Shown here: positions 34,204-46,514 of the stretch, one piece after another
Numbering within the stretch: the stretch's first letter is position 1
Layout of the letters: the number at the start of each line of letters is the position of its first letter
Assembly (NCBI GenBank): GCA_025403435.1
Contig: CM046353.1
Span: 15,982,836 to 16,046,835 of the forward strand
Reading direction: 5' to 3'
Origin: Artocarpus heterophyllus
Lineage: Eukaryota > Streptophyta > Magnoliopsida > Rosales > Moraceae
Length of the DNA: 64,000 nucleotides
The notes under the pieces: model-generated
Database searches by the model: none
What the model saw: the letters and a program-made list of their open reading frames with translations, nothing else
What the model was told of the DNA's origin: nothing
Translations under genes and position numbers: made by a program

Positions 34204-34932
34204 CACTACTACAAAATTATGAATAAATGTCACACTTTAGATGATTGTTTTGAAGAAACCATTGTTAAATAGACGCTTAAAAACGTGGCCCACTTGAAAT
34301 TTATGAAAACCATCGTGGAAACCATCCTTAAACCATTGTGTAAGAATAGCGTTTTTTGTTAAACATCTTCCACGATGGTTTTTGGCAGAAACCAGAAACC
34401 ACCATGGAAGCTATACATCTTTCACGATGGTTTCCATATAAATAGTCATCAAATCTTCGCTAATAAACCCTCTTCTAGCTCGTCAACTAGAAGTTGAACG
34501 TGACCACAACTCTCCAAAACACAACCCAGACCTCAAAAAACTACTCTTATCGTCCCTCTCCATGTTGCAAGTGTTTAATCACATAAATATAGTTTTTGAA
34601 ATTATTGATTAGGTTATTAGAATGATTAGTTATGAAATTTCTTGATATGATTAATTTATGGATCGTTTTCTTCGTATGATTAATTTGTGGATCAATTAAT
34701 ATGATTAACATTAGTTTGTGGATTTATGGGTATGATAAATTATATTGAAATATATGGGTATGATTAATTTGTGGATTTTTCAATATGATCAATCATATAT
34801 TGAAATTTATGGGTATGATTAGTGTGTGAAAATTGTGGATTTATAGCATGACTTATATAGGTAGATTTTGTGAATTGTTTGTAATTAAATTGCATATTTT
34901 GATTTTGGACTTATGAAATAGATAAGAAATAG

Positions 34933-35661
34933 ATGTGGAATCATATATTAACTAAACAATTCGCAGATGGTGTGGAAAAATTTTTGTTATTTGCCAAAAC
35001 TCATGCTAAATATGATAAATTCGGTGTCTATGTATTTAATATGGAAAACATAGATCTCATTCAATTAAAATTGTTAGGGGACATGCATTTTGATATGAAA
35101 TTATTTGTAGTTACCAAAGATAGCATTTCCATGTGAGTCTTTTTTCAATCTAACTTCAAATAGTAGAGAAAAAGAGCCTATTGAGGAGGATTATGTATTT
35201 GGTGATGACAATGTGCTTGACATGGTAAATGTTTTAGAAGAATACTTTTTACATTTTCTGAAGTTATTTGAGATAATGATAAATGATGTCGAGACACTCG
35301 TATATGGTGGGTGTTTAAATTTCACAAAATTGTCCAGTTTACTTGGATTATGGAATTTCAAGGCATCAAAGGGTTGTCAAATTTCACCAAACTATTGCGG
35401 TACATTCCACAAGTACCACGTTTGGGGTATTTATTTGAAAATATAGAGCATGCCAAGAATTTGACATGGTATCATGGCAAATGGGTCGATGATGGCATGC
35501 TTAGACATCCTACAGATTCATCGCAATAGAAGACTTTTAAACGTAATTATCTCGAGTTTAGTGTAGAACCAAGAAATCTACATTTTAGTTTATCAATGGA
35601 CGAAATAAACTTACATGGTAGTATGAGTAGTAGGCATAGTAGTTGGCACGTAATAATTGTC
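34933..35661 (+). pseudogene. TNP2-type CACTA transposase, 5' part
   Basis: 34933-35136 resembles the transposase-associated N-terminal segment (FADGVEKFLLFAKTHA). 35213-35446 contains ETLVYGGCLNFTKLSSL, the family's 'PLY.GC..FTKLS' block. Then, in another frame, VPRLGYLFENIEHAKNLTWY and WVDDGMLRHPTDS (35410-35515) match 'PRLQRLF...AKDMRWH...DDGVLRHPADS'. 35540-35661 reads SMDEINLHGSMSSRHSSWHV, the 'D.FNPFGNMS.SHSTWPV' block, where copia A interrupts it. The reading frame changes several times and a stop lies at 35527, so it is inactive. Introns may account for some of the frame changes. Confidence 0.82.
35610..35661 (+). repeat. Left copy of the 52-bp duplication flanking copia A
   Basis: Transposase coding sequence TACATGGTAGTATGAGTAGT through ATAATTGTC, repeated at 45302-45353 with about five differences. 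The last five bases, TTGTC, would alone be a normal copia target-site duplication. Confidence 0.9.
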
Positions 35662-36810
35662 TGTTAGACATGTGTGCTCTAAAAAGTAAAAATAGAATAT
35701 GTTTTTGGAGACATTTTTACTAATAAAGAATTCATTTATTGTTTATATACCAAATCTTGTCTTCTTTACGTTCATATTTGTTGAATGTATGTTAAGCAAA
35801 CAACAGTATGAGATTGTCGGTCTAAACCTTTAAGAATTGGGCATATGATGGACAGATTATACGGAAGACACGATTCTTAAGGTGACAGTCTAAATCATAA
35901 GATCCGCAATTGAGAGAATAAAGTTGGACGCTTTATTCATGTAAAGATTGTTATGTTGTCTATATCCCTATTGAGAGATGGTTTGTCTTAGCCATCGGAG
36001 GTGGACTCAGTAAATAGAAACATTGGCACATTGTCATAGGTGATGATGTGTTGGATCGAGACATAAAGTGAATTGATTTAGGTTAATAATTCTATCTCGA
36101 TAAATCAATTCACTTTAGACAATCATTTGTATTGTATCTTAATCCTAACATGAATATTGGGCCCGTTGTCTTGACTTATGTCTTTTGATGTACCAAAGGG
36201 TGACACCCGTATTTTAATAGTGGTATGCATCCCAGTACGTTGGAAGTATGACTCTTGATAGCGTAGACCTGTTATTCATAGATATGGAATCCATAGCTCC
36301 TTTTTAGGAGTAGTGATATCCTCTTATATGCATTATCCTGTAATTAGAAAATTGGAGCGCTCAACCATTGGGATACATAGGTGTAACCGAATGGTATACT
36401 ATCTTTGGATGGTAAGTTTTCTGATGGTGAGATAATGGAATGTAAGATAAAAATAATCGGGAAGGTAAGATAGAACTTGTCCTTAAGCCTGTTATGGATA
36501 ATCCTATGGGGATATAATACACTATGATATGTCATGAAGACTTAGGTATACGGGCTTCGTAATTCTATATAGTTCAAGAGTGCAACTCCAAGCTTTTAGT
36601 GGAGTAGCGTTGGAGTTGATAATTATGAAATGTATATCTGGGATACTGGGTTTCATAATTATCGGAAGCTTGAACTATATAGGTCCATTTGGTCCCCTTT
36701 GCTAGCTCACAAAATTCTGTAATAATACGGCGTGCTCTTCTAATAATTAGTGACTTATGTCAGATTTATTAGATTGGTTGAAATTTAGAAAAATCAAATA
36801 ATTCATGTCT

Positions 36811-36936
36811 GTTTATCGGTTGAATTAATTTTGTGACAAAATTAATTTAAGATAAACTTGTTAAATTATTGAGATCGGATAATTCTTGTCTGTTTATCAG
36901 TTGATTTATTTTTAAATAAATTAAATCAAGATAAAC
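36811..36936. other. Paired hairpins in the copia A LTR
   Basis: Two successive imperfect palindromes, 36811-36857 and 36892-36936, each open with GTTTATC and close with GATAAAC around an AT-rich stem. The first carries GAATTAATTTTGT with its complement. The same pair is in the 3' LTR, where the first (44446-44492) has a 15-bp perfect inner stem. Copia B and the LTR at 1-1246 keep decayed forms. Confidence 0.8.
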
Positions 36937-37290
36937 TTGTAGAATTATTAGGAATTCATTTATTTCCTAGAGATTATCTAGATAAAGTTGTTTTAATTAA
37001 ATAACTTTTCTATTGGGTTATTTGAATTAAAACTGAGACTTTATCCTATAGAATTCAGGTGAAAAATAAAAGATTCGCTGAGTTTTTTTATCGGTAGTTC
37101 GGCATACCGATCCTCAAGTTTGGCTTGTCGATGAGGTAAGTTCAGCCTGCCGGTTAGGCAGATTGACTTGCCTATGTGTGATAAAAAGATCACGCATTTT
37201 CACGCAGGTTTCATCAGATATTGATCCGAATTTGATTTTGATTCAAATTTTGAGGCATTATCTGATAAGGACTGACTCCTAGATCCAACC

Positions 37291-37299
37291 TATATATAA
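37291..37299 (+). promoter_or_regulatory. LTR promoter TATA box, copia A
   Basis: TATATATAAAGGG, conserved at the matching place in the 3' LTR (44931) and in copia B (50915 and 58371). Confidence 0.75.
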
Positions 37300-37692
37300 A
37301 GGGAGTGAATCTCATTATTATTTAGATCAATTAAGAGATTAAGAGTGAAACTCTGATAGTGAGATTCTGAAACTCCCTGAGAGCTCTTGTTCACAAATCA
37401 CAAACCCTAGCTTTGGGTTCTCTCAATTGGTTGGAAGGAGAGTCACTTAGAGGAAGAGCTGTACGTGTGAGCTCACACTCACTCTGATCGTGGATAGAGA
37501 ATAGCAAAGAAGGCCAGTTGGTTGAGGTCCTTCTCGAATGTTACTTTTCTTCACTGATTGCAGGAGTTCTTCAGCATTCAAAGGTTAGTAAGATCTGGTT
37601 AATTTATGCATATAGCGTGTCAAACATGTATTTTGAAAAATACACTGATATAAAATTTTTAAAATTTTGCTGTGTACTATCTTTTCAACAAT

Positions 37693-37705
37693 TGGTATCA
37701 GAGCC
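37693..37705 (+). other. Primer-binding site of copia A
   Basis: TGGTATCAGAGCC, complementary to the 3' end of plant initiator-Met tRNA, two bases after the 5' LTR. This is the standard copia primer site. Confidence 0.92.
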
Positions 37706-39374
37706 ATAGTTTTTACATAATTTTACAAGTTTGTGATCATGCTATATGTGAATTATGTGATCTTAATCTCTCATATGCGTGAATTTAATTTTATAGAGAG
37801 ATGGCACTCTAGGATTTTTATATAATTTTATGTTGTCATAGATTATATGGTGAATGTTTATTAATTAATTATGGTCGATTAAATTGTTATTTAACTATTT
37901 ATTAATTAATTAATTTATACCGGTTATGGTTCCTTAGAAGTTAGAATGTGTATCTAGATTTTTCATGTAATTAGATGGCGGACTATCATCTCCGTCTAGG
38001 CATTATTATTTAATTTTAAATTTGTAAGAATTTTGTAATTAAATAATCATTTGGAGAATACGGATCTAGAACGGATCTAGAAGAAGGATGATGGCGTACC
38101 CGGGTATTTCCTGAGTCTCTAATTTTATGTTTTTGAATTGTTGAAATAAAATTGATGAATTGCATTAAAAATTATATTTTATGAAAAGGGTGATTTTTGC
38201 TCGGTCGGCATGCCAAACTCTCCGGTTCGACGAGCCGATGGTCGTAGATCAGTAGTCCAGATGTAAGGTTCAGCAGGCCATCAGCAAGGCAGAAATCAAG
38301 TGATTTTGGAGGCAGGCTGAAGTTTTAGTTTGGCAAGCCGATCTATCATGAATCGGCAGCCCGATTTGTGAAGATCAGCAGGCCGGTAGGTCATGACCGG
38401 CAGACTGATCACCTAGATCAGCTTGTTGGTAGAGAGCTGAAAATGTTTTCTAGAAAAGGTGTAGTTTTAATTTTATTTTTAGGACAATTTTGAGAAACAT
38501 TAAATCTTGGATATGACTGATAATTTGAAGTATTCGATTCATATGGGATTGAAGACTTGCGGATGGGCATTACTTGAAGAAGGATACAGCTTGAAGATTC
38601 AAGGAGGAAGAATCGATAAAATGTTTCGATTATTTTCTTTTAATCTTTATTTTCTATTCTCTAGGGTGGAACCACAATATTACAGAATTATTATTTTGCT
38701 TGTAGCTTTGCTTGTCTGCATTATAATATGATTTGCCATATATATTGATAACATGTCATATAGAATAGGGACTGTCGCTCATATTAAAATTGTTCGTGCA
38801 TGTCTTTTTAAAATAAAACTTTGATTTCAAAAGATTGAGTGAGAGAAGGTTTTCGAAGAGAGGACCTAAGGCCTCCATCGTTGGTCCATAGGAAGAACAT
38901 AGTGATCCTGACCCCTAGAAAGGGATTTCTATCATGTAGTAGATTAGATCTCTGAAAGGATAATGTATTTTAGCATGATTTATGGTTGCACACCCCTAGT
39001 TGGTGATTATAAATCATGGATAAAATATTGAAATGATGGTTATACACTCATGTTAATTTTATTATTAACCTCCCCTAGGAGCGCTGTTAATAAAATTAAT
39101 GCCAAAGAAACGATTATTAATATATGCTGGATCATACGGGTCCTAAATGGCATATATTAATCAGGAGGGGATCCGTGTTCCTAATTGAATTTAGCATGAC
39201 TCTCCTAGGAACTTGTTGAATTCTGAGTTGGGAATTATCGTTATAAGGTTGTGATATTTTTAAGGTTTTGACACATAAACACATTTGTATGTTTTTACAT
39301 GATTGTGTTATCTTATAAATTACTATTGTATGTTTGCTTATATTTGGTATATGATTCTTTATTGTAGATTAAAA
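37706..39374 (+). other. Untranslated leader of copia A
   Basis: A 1.7-kb leader before gag. 38200-38430 is unusually GC-rich, with eight or more degenerate copies of a GGCAGGCCGAT-type word (GGCATGCC, GGCAAGCCGATC, GGCAGCCCGAT, AGCAGGCCGG, CGGCAGACTGAT). The open frame at 38507-38731 has no family signature and is repeated only in decayed form in copia B. Confidence 0.7.
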
Positions 39375-42300
39375 ATGTCTAAAAATGCTTTATCTTCGAT
39401 ACTTGACAAAAATCAACTAATTGGAGAGAATTATAATGATTAGAAACGGATATCGTCCTTTTCTTTGAGAAACTGAAATTTGTGCTGTCAACCGCTTGTC
39501 CTCCCAAGCCTACAGAAGACTCCACTAATGAGCAATTCTAACCGTATGATCATTGGAAAGATGCAAACGATCAGGCCCGCTGCTATGTTATGGCTAGCAT
39601 GAATAATGTGCTACAGGCACAACATGAAGATTATGAGACTGCTAAGCAGATCTTGGATAATCTAGAAGACATGTTTGGAGGCCAAGCCTTAACAAAGCGG
39701 CAAGGGACACTTTAGAAACTCTTGAATTGTAAGCAGAGGCCTTGGACATCTGTAAAGGAGCACATGATGTTGGTCATGAGTTACCTCGCTGAGGCACAAA
39801 CCAATGGAGCCGACATCGATGCTGAAACTCAGATGACTATGGTCTTTGAGACTCTGTCTAAGGAATTTATTTCGTTTAGAGCTACATTTAATTTAAGCAA
39901 TAGACGGGATATGACCTTCATAGAATTAATGAAACAGTTACAGAAAGTTCAAACTGTTGATCAGGGAGTCTCTTGCAGGTGGCGAGGCCAATTTAGTAGC
40001 TACTTCTGGTTCCAAGCCCAACTCAGGGAATGAAAAGAAACAACAAGTTAAGAACGGGAAGTCTTCTATTTCTGCTAACACCAAGAGCAAGAAGAAGAAG
40101 AAGAAGAACCCGAAGAAGCTTAAGTGCTTCTTCGGCAGAAAGGTCGAGCACATAAAGAAGCATTGCAAGGACTTCCTTTCCAAAGAAGGTAGGTGTGATC
40201 TTCTGTATTTAGAAACTTATTTGGTTGAGGAATTCAGTAACATTTAGGTCATAGATTCCAGTGAACTAATCATGTTTATGTTTCTCTATAGGGGTTCAAA
40301 AAAACGAGAAGTCTACTTCATGAAGACTTCATGCTTCAGATGGGTGATGGATCCTTGGTCTTGGCTGAAGCAGTGGGAGACGTCCATCTTTATTTTGATA
40401 ATTATAGGAATTTAATTTTGTAAAATTGTTTTTATGTTCCTAAATTTAAAAGGAATTTAATTTTTGTAGCTTGTTTATTTAAAGCTCCTATTTGGTTTCT
40501 TTTAATAATAAAGTGGTGATTTGTAAAAACAAATCTTTTATCTATTCTGGATGGATGCAAAATAATCTATATTTTATCAAACCTAAGATGGACTTACTGC
40601 TTAATGTTGAGATGAATGATAATAACTCTAAAAGACTTAAAACTTCTCACTCTAATAAGACTTATCTTTGCATCTGTGCCTTGGTCATATTAACCAAAAT
40701 AGGATTCAAAAGTTGGTAAGGGATGGACCTTTAAGTCACTTAAAGGTAGAATCTATACCTCAATGTGAATCTTGTTTGGAGGGTAAAATGACCAAAAGAC
40801 CATTCAAGTCTAAGGGCAATAGGGCCGAATGGGTTCTAGAACTTGTGCATAGTGATGTTTGCAGACTGACGAACATTCGGGCATGAGGAGGATATGAGTA
40901 CTTCATCACTTTTATTGATGATTACTCAAGATATGGGTATGTGTACCTGATGCACCACAAAAGTGAAACTTTTGACAAGTTCAGGGAGTTTCAGGTTGAA
41001 GTGAAAAAATAATTAGGTAGACCCATAAAGGCACTTCGATCCGATCGAGGTAAAGAATACCTTTCTAATGAGTTCTTGGGGCACTTATTAGAGAATGAGA
41101 TTTTATCCCATTTGACTGTGCCAGGCATTCTGCAATAGAATGGCATAGCAGAGAGAAGGAATAGGACTTTATTAGACATGGTAAGATCTATGATGAGTTA
41201 TTCATCATTGCCTTTATCCTTTTAGGGATATACACTACAAACCGCATGTTATCTTTTGAACAATGTGCCTTCAAAATCGGTCCTTAAAACTCCTCACGAG
41301 TTATGGACGGACAAGAAGACATCCTTAAACCATATTCATATATGGGATGTCCAACTCATGTCCTGTTTAAGGATGTGAATAAGTTGGAAGCACGTTCGAA
41401 AGTTTGCATGTTTGTAGGATATCCAAAAGGGATTAAAGGAGGTTATTTCTATAACCCAAAGGAAAATAAAGTCATGGTTTCAACTAATGCAACTTTCCTT
41501 GAGGAGAGTTACATGGCCGACTTTAAACCTAAAAAAAAAGTGGTGCTTGAGGAGTTAAGGAGTGATCCAATCACTCTAGAGGTTTCGAATGAAACCATTC
41601 CAATCAGAGTAGAAAGACCAAATGAGTTTGAACAACAACCTAAGGGGCTTCGGCGTAGTGGGAGGATCGGGCGTCAATCCAAGATGTATATGTTCAATAG
41701 TGAGGCCTTCTTGGCTGACCCGGATGAACATGATAGGGATCTTTATACTTACACAGAGGCTATGGAAGATGTTGAATCAAAACTCTAGACAGAAGCCATG
41801 AACACAAAGATGAAGTCTATGGAGACTAATCAGATCTAGGAGCTTGTGGATCTTCCCAAAGGGGTAAAACCCATAGGGTATAAGTGGATCTACAAAAGGA
41901 AAATAGGAGTGGATGGAAAGGTCGAAACCTTTAAGGCTAGACTGGTAGCTAAGGGTTACACGCAAAAGAAAGGAACAATTATGAGGAAACCTTTTCACCT
42001 GTAGCCATGCTTAAATCCATCTGGATTCTCTTGTCCATAGCTGCCGCACTCGACTATGAGATTTGATAGATGGATGTCAAGACGGCTTTTCTAAATGGCT
42101 ATCTTGATGAGTCCATTTATATGGAGCAACCAGACAGGTTTAAGGTCAAGGGTCAAGAGGGTAAGGTTTGTAAGCTTCTAAAGTCAATTTATGGACTTAA
42201 GCAAGCTTCCTATTCTTGAAACATAGGATTTGATCAAGTGATCAAGACTCATGGGTTCTTAAAAAATGTGGATGAGTCATGTGCTTACAAACTCATTACA

Positions 42301-43290
42301 GATGGAAAGGTGGTTTTTCTACTGCTCTATATAGATGACATTCTGCTAATTGACAATGACGTTGGGGCATTATCATTGGTCAAATTATGGTTGACCAAGC
42401 AGTTTGACATGAAGGACTTAGGTGAGGCTAATTTTATTCTCGGTATCTAGATCTTTTGGGATAGGAAAAACAAAGTGATAACTTTGTCACAAGCCAGCTA
42501 CATAGATAAAATTCTCAAAAGGTTTGCAATACAGGATTCCAAGAAAGGTGGGCAACCATCTAGGTCTAGAATTACTCTTTCTAAGAAAGACTTTCCAAAG
42601 TCTGAGGAAGAAAGAGAATACATGAAGAAGGTGCCTTATGCTTTAGCAGTGAGTAGTCTCATGTATGCCATGCTTTGCACATAATCGGATATTTGTTATG
42701 CGGTCGGGATTGTAAGACGATTTCAGGCGGATCTAGGACCGAACCACTGGGTTGCAATAAAGCATATTTTCAATACTTGAGAAGAACTCGAGGGTATGTG
42801 CTTGTGTATTTGGGTGAGGACTTGACTCCTCTAAGATATATAGACTTGGATTTTCAATCATGTCTAGATTTAAGAAGATCAACTTCGGGGTTTGTGTTTA
42901 CTCTGGGCGGCGGTGCCATCAGTTGGAGAAGTGTGAAGCAAGATTGCACTTTAGATTCAACAATGGAGGCCAAGTATATGGCAGCTAGTGATGCTTCAAA
43001 AGAAGCAATGTGGCTCCGCAAGTTTCTTAGGGATCTTAAGGTAGTTCCTAGTATAGATAAGGCGGTATCACTATACTGTGATAACAGTGTGGCGGTAGCT
43101 AATACTAAGGAACCAAGATTTCACAAGAAGAGTAACATATTGATTGGAAGTATCATGTGTTAAAGGTCGTTGTTGAGGGCGGGCATGTCATAGTATGCAA
43201 AATCACGTCAAAGGACAATTTAGCTGATTCATTTACGAAGACATTTACTGGGAGAGTCTTTGAGAGGCATGTGGAAGCTATGGGGATGTG
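39375..43290 (+). pseudogene. Copia A gag-pol polyprotein (broken)
   Basis: Gag starts at ATG 39375 (MSKNALSSILDKNQLIGENY). The gag core continues through 39600-40010 (EHMMLVMSYLAEAQ, MTMVFETLSKEF). The nucleocapsid zinc knuckle at 40125-40166 has lost its second Cys (CFFG instead of CxxC). The protease segment is near 40340-40420 (MGDGSLVLAEAVGDVHL). The pre-integrase HxxLGH..C..C block is at 40668-40800. The integrase catalytic traces are HSDVC (40846), LRSDRGKEYLSNEF (41036-41077) and NGIAERRNRTLLDMV (41141-41185). Reverse transcriptase lies at 41840-42450, with YGLKQA and an intact LYIDDIL box (42328-42348). RNase H at 42690-43290 carries CLDLRRSTSGFVFTLGGGAI and LDSTMEAKYMAAS. At least ten stops or frameshifts show that it cannot make a polyprotein. 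Confidence 0.92.
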
Positions 43291-43319
43291 AGATTTGTCA
43301 TATTTACTCACTTAGCGCA

Positions 43320-43329
43320 AGTGAGAGAT
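43320..43329 (+). other. Polypurine tract of copia A
   Basis: AGTGAGAGAT immediately precedes the 3' LTR. It is partly interrupted by T. Confidence 0.65.
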
Positions 43330-45302
43330 TGTTAGACATATATGCCATAAGGAGTAAAAATGTAATATGTTTTGGGAGACATTTTTATCAATAAAGAATT
43401 AATTTATTGTTCATATACCAAATCTTGTCCTCTTTACGTTAATATTTGTTGAATGTATGTTAAGCAAACAATAGTCTAAGATTGTTGGTCTAAACATTTA
43501 AGAATTGGGCATATGATGGACAGAGTATGCAAAAGACACGATTTTTAAGGTGACAGTATAAATCATAAGATCCGCAATAGAGGGAATAAAGTTGGGCACT
43601 TTATTCATATAAAGATTGTCATGTTGTCTATATCCCTATTGGGAGATGGTTTGTTTGGCCATCGGAGGTGGACTCCTTGAATAGAAACATTGGCACATTG
43701 TCATAGGTGACGATGTGTTGGATCAGGACATAAAGTGAATTGATTTGCATTAATAATTCTGTCTCAGCAAATCAATTCACTTTAAACAATCCTGAAATGA
43801 ATAGTGGGCCCATTGTCTTGACTTGTGTCTTTTGATGTACCAAAGGGTGACACCTACATTTTAATAGTGGTATGCATGCCGGTACGTTAGAGGCATGACT
43901 CTTGATAGCGTAGACCTGTTATTCATAGATATGGAATCCATAACTCCTCTTTAGGAGTAGTCATATCCTCTTATATGCGTTATCCTATAATTGAAAAACT
44001 AGAGCGCTCAACCATTTGGATACATAGGTGTAACCGAATGGTATACTGTTTTTGGATAGTAAGTTTTCTGATAGTGAGATAATAGAATGTAAGATAAAAC
44101 TAATCAGGAAGGTAAGACAGAACTTGTCCTTAAGCCGGTTATGGATAATTCTATGGGGATATGATATGTCATGAAGACTTAGCTATACAGGCTTTGTAAT
44201 TCTATATAGTTTGAGAGTGCAGCTCCAAGCTTTTAGTGGAGTAGCATTGGAGTTGATAATTATGAAATGTATATCTAGGATATTGGGTTTCATAATTATC
44301 GGGAGCTTGAACTATAGAGGTCCATTGGTCCCATTTGCTAGCTCACAAAATCCTGTAACGATACGGCATGCTTTTTTAATAATTGGTGACTTATGTCAGA
44401 TTTATTAGATTATTGAAATTCAGAAGAATCAAATAATTCATGTCTGTTTATCGGTTGAATTAATTTTGTGACAAAATTAATTCAAGATAAACTTGTTGAA
44501 TTATTGGGATCGGATAATTTTTGTCTGTTTATTAGTTGATTTATTTTTGAATAAATTAAATCAAGATAAACTTGTAGAATTATTAGGAATTCATTTATTT
44601 TCCTAGAAATTATCTAGATAAAGTTGTTTTAATTAGATAAATTTTCTATTGGGTTATTTGAATTAAAATTGAGACCTTATCCTGTAGAATCTTGGGTGAA
44701 AAATAAAAGATTCACTGGGATTTTTTTATTGGCAGCTTGGCATGCCGATCCTCAAGTTCGGCCTACAGATGGGGCAAGTTCGGCCTACTAGTTAGGCAGA
44801 TCAGCTTGCCTATGCGCGATAAAAAGATCACGTATTTTCTCGTAGATTTCATCAGATATTGATCCGAATTTGATTCTGATTTGAATTTTGAGGCATTGTC
44901 TGATAAGGACTGACTCCTAAACCCAACCTCTATATAAAAGAAGTGAGTTTCATTATTATTTAGATCAATTGAGAGATTAAGAGTGAAACTCTAATAGTGA
45001 GATTCTAAAACTCCCTGAGAGCTCTTGTTCACAAATCACGAACACTAGCTTTGGGTTCTCTCAATTGGTTGGAAGGAGAGTCACCTGGAGGAAGAGCTAT
45101 ATGTGTGAGCCCACACTCACTCTAATCATGGATAGAAAATAGCAAAGAAGGCCAGTTGGTTGACGTCCTTCAAGAACGTTACTTCTCTTCACTGATTGCG
45201 GGAGTTCTTCGGCATTCAAAGGTTAGTAAGATCTGGTTAATTTATACATATAGTGTGTCAAACTTGTGTTTTGAAAAAGACTTTGATATAAAAATTTTAA
45301 AA
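43330..45302 (+). repeat. 3' LTR of copia A, missing its last ~26 bases
   Basis: It aligns with the 5' LTR from TGTTAGACAT to AAAATTTTAAAA, then stops and passes straight into transposase sequence. The 5' LTR continues for TTTTGCTGTGTACTATC and TTTTCAACA. Small internal deletions are also present (for example near 43790). Open frames at 44211-44408 and 45156-45464 are LTR or LTR-host chimeras. Confidence 0.92.
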
Positions 45303-45353
45303 CTACATGGTAGTATGAGTAGTAGGCATAGTACTTGGCCCATAATACTTGTC
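45302..45353 (+). repeat. Right copy of the 52-bp duplication flanking copia A
   Basis: CTACATGGTAGTATGAGTAG through ATACTTGTC. It keeps the family-typical Ser-Thr-Trp-Pro codons that the left copy has lost (Trp-His), so each copy has drifted independently. Confidence 0.9.
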
Positions 45354-46514
45354 AAGTATAATCTCCCTACAAAAATATGCCCAAAGCAGAAGTTCTTGAT
45401 GACTCTATTGATTTTGGGTCCTCAAGAATCGGGGAATGACATTGTGTGTACTTGGCACCATTAATCGATGACCTAAAGAGCTTGTAGGAAAGTGGAATTG
45501 AATTTAGAGATGCTTACTATGAAGAGACATTCACACTCTATGCAATATTAATATGGACAATTAACGACTTCCTAATATATGGAAATCTATCTGATTATTC
45601 GATCAAGAGTTCTATTAGTTGTCCTATTTGTATGAAAGAAACATCTTACAAACGGTTGAAAAATGACAAGAAAACTGTTTTTCTAAAAAATGGTAAGAAA
45701 ACTGTTTTTCTTGGCTATAGAAGATGGTTGCCAGGAGGTCATTATTGCCGCAAACAAAGGAAATTTTGGGTGGTAACATCAAAGAGAAAGAACCTCATCG
45801 GCCTTTGACAGGTGAACAAGTCTTTAAAATGATAAAAGGTGTGGAAGTAGTACTTGGGAAGAGAAAGCAAAGTATGGACGTGCTGCTAATAGATGGATCT
45901 TAGAAAAAGAGATCAATCTTCTACAAACTTCTATATTGGAAGACACTTTTTTGTCATTTCTTAGATGTTATGCATATTGCTAAAAACATTTGTGAATCAA
46001 TAGCCGATATATTGCTTGACATTCTGGGCAAGACTAAAGATGATGAAAAAGCATGGTTAGATCTTATAGAGATAAAGATTAGGCCTAATTTGTTTCTCGA
46101 GAAAAGCAAGAATTGCAATTACTTACCTCCCACAAAACACACGTTATCAAGAGGGGAAAAGAGAAAATTTTGTGAATAGCTTGCTTCGTTGAAAGTGTTG
46201 GACAGCTATTTTCCAAACTTTAAAAAGTTGGTTTTGGTGAAGAATTTGAAGTTTATTGGCATAAAAACACATGATTGTTATTTATTGATGCAACAATTAG
46301 TACCTTTTACATTGTCAGAAGTTCCAGGGAAGGATGTGAGAATTGCAATTACCAAGTTGTGCTCATTCTTAATTCAATATACTTCAAGATAATTAATCCA
46401 CAAATACTAAATTCACTAGAATCGGAGTTGGTGCAAACCTTGTGCATGCTTGAGAAGTATTTTTTGTTGTCATTTTTTAAGAAACCCAAAATAAGCTATC
46501 ACGACGATTTTTGA
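45354..46514 (+). pseudogene. TNP2-type CACTA transposase, 3' part
   Basis: The transposase resumes after copia A: YNLPTKICPKQKFLM (45357-45402), LGPQESGNDI, then in other frames LAPLIDDLKSL.. and TFTLYAILIWTINDFLIYGNL (45520-45585), CPICMKETSY, the GYRRWLPGGH block (45714-45745), and LDVMHIAKNICESIADILLD (45962-46020), the family's conserved 'CLDVMHI.KNVCD' segment. The DUF4218-like continuation VLDSYFPNFKKLV..KTHDCYLLMQQLVP lies at 46192-46300. It then degrades toward the right end. Frameshifts and stops throughout; the C-terminus is absent. Confidence 0.85.

Larger units (their letters stand above)
35662..37690 (+). repeat. 5' LTR of copia A
   Basis: TGTTAGACATG...TTTTCAACA, 2,029 bp, with TG...CA ends. 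The LTR promoter TATATATAAAGGG lies at 37290-37302, so U3 is about 1.65 kb and R-U5 about 0.37 kb. A block of GGCATACCGATC / TTCAGCCTGCCGG words at 37090-37170 lies upstream of the TATA box, and two long hairpins lie at 36811-36936. Open frames inside it (36344-36535, 37518-37709) are not genes. Confidence 0.93.
35662..45302 (+). mobile_element. Ty1/copia LTR retrotransposon 'copia A'
   Basis: 5' LTR 35662-37690, primer-binding site 37693-37705, leader 37706-39374, gag-pol pseudogene 39375-43290, polypurine tract 43320-43329, 3' LTR 43330-45302. It is inserted in the CACTA transposase on the same strand. Domain order (integrase before reverse transcriptase) and an initiator-Met tRNA-type primer site define copia. 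The two LTRs differ at roughly one base in ten over the first 300 bases by eye, so the insertion is not young. The right LTR lacks its last 26 bases or so, and the flanking duplication is 52 bp instead of 5. Confidence 0.93.

Noticed and set aside
36344..37709. Genes within the copia LTR
   Set aside because: Frames coincide with LTR sequence repeated at four places and are broken in the other copies.
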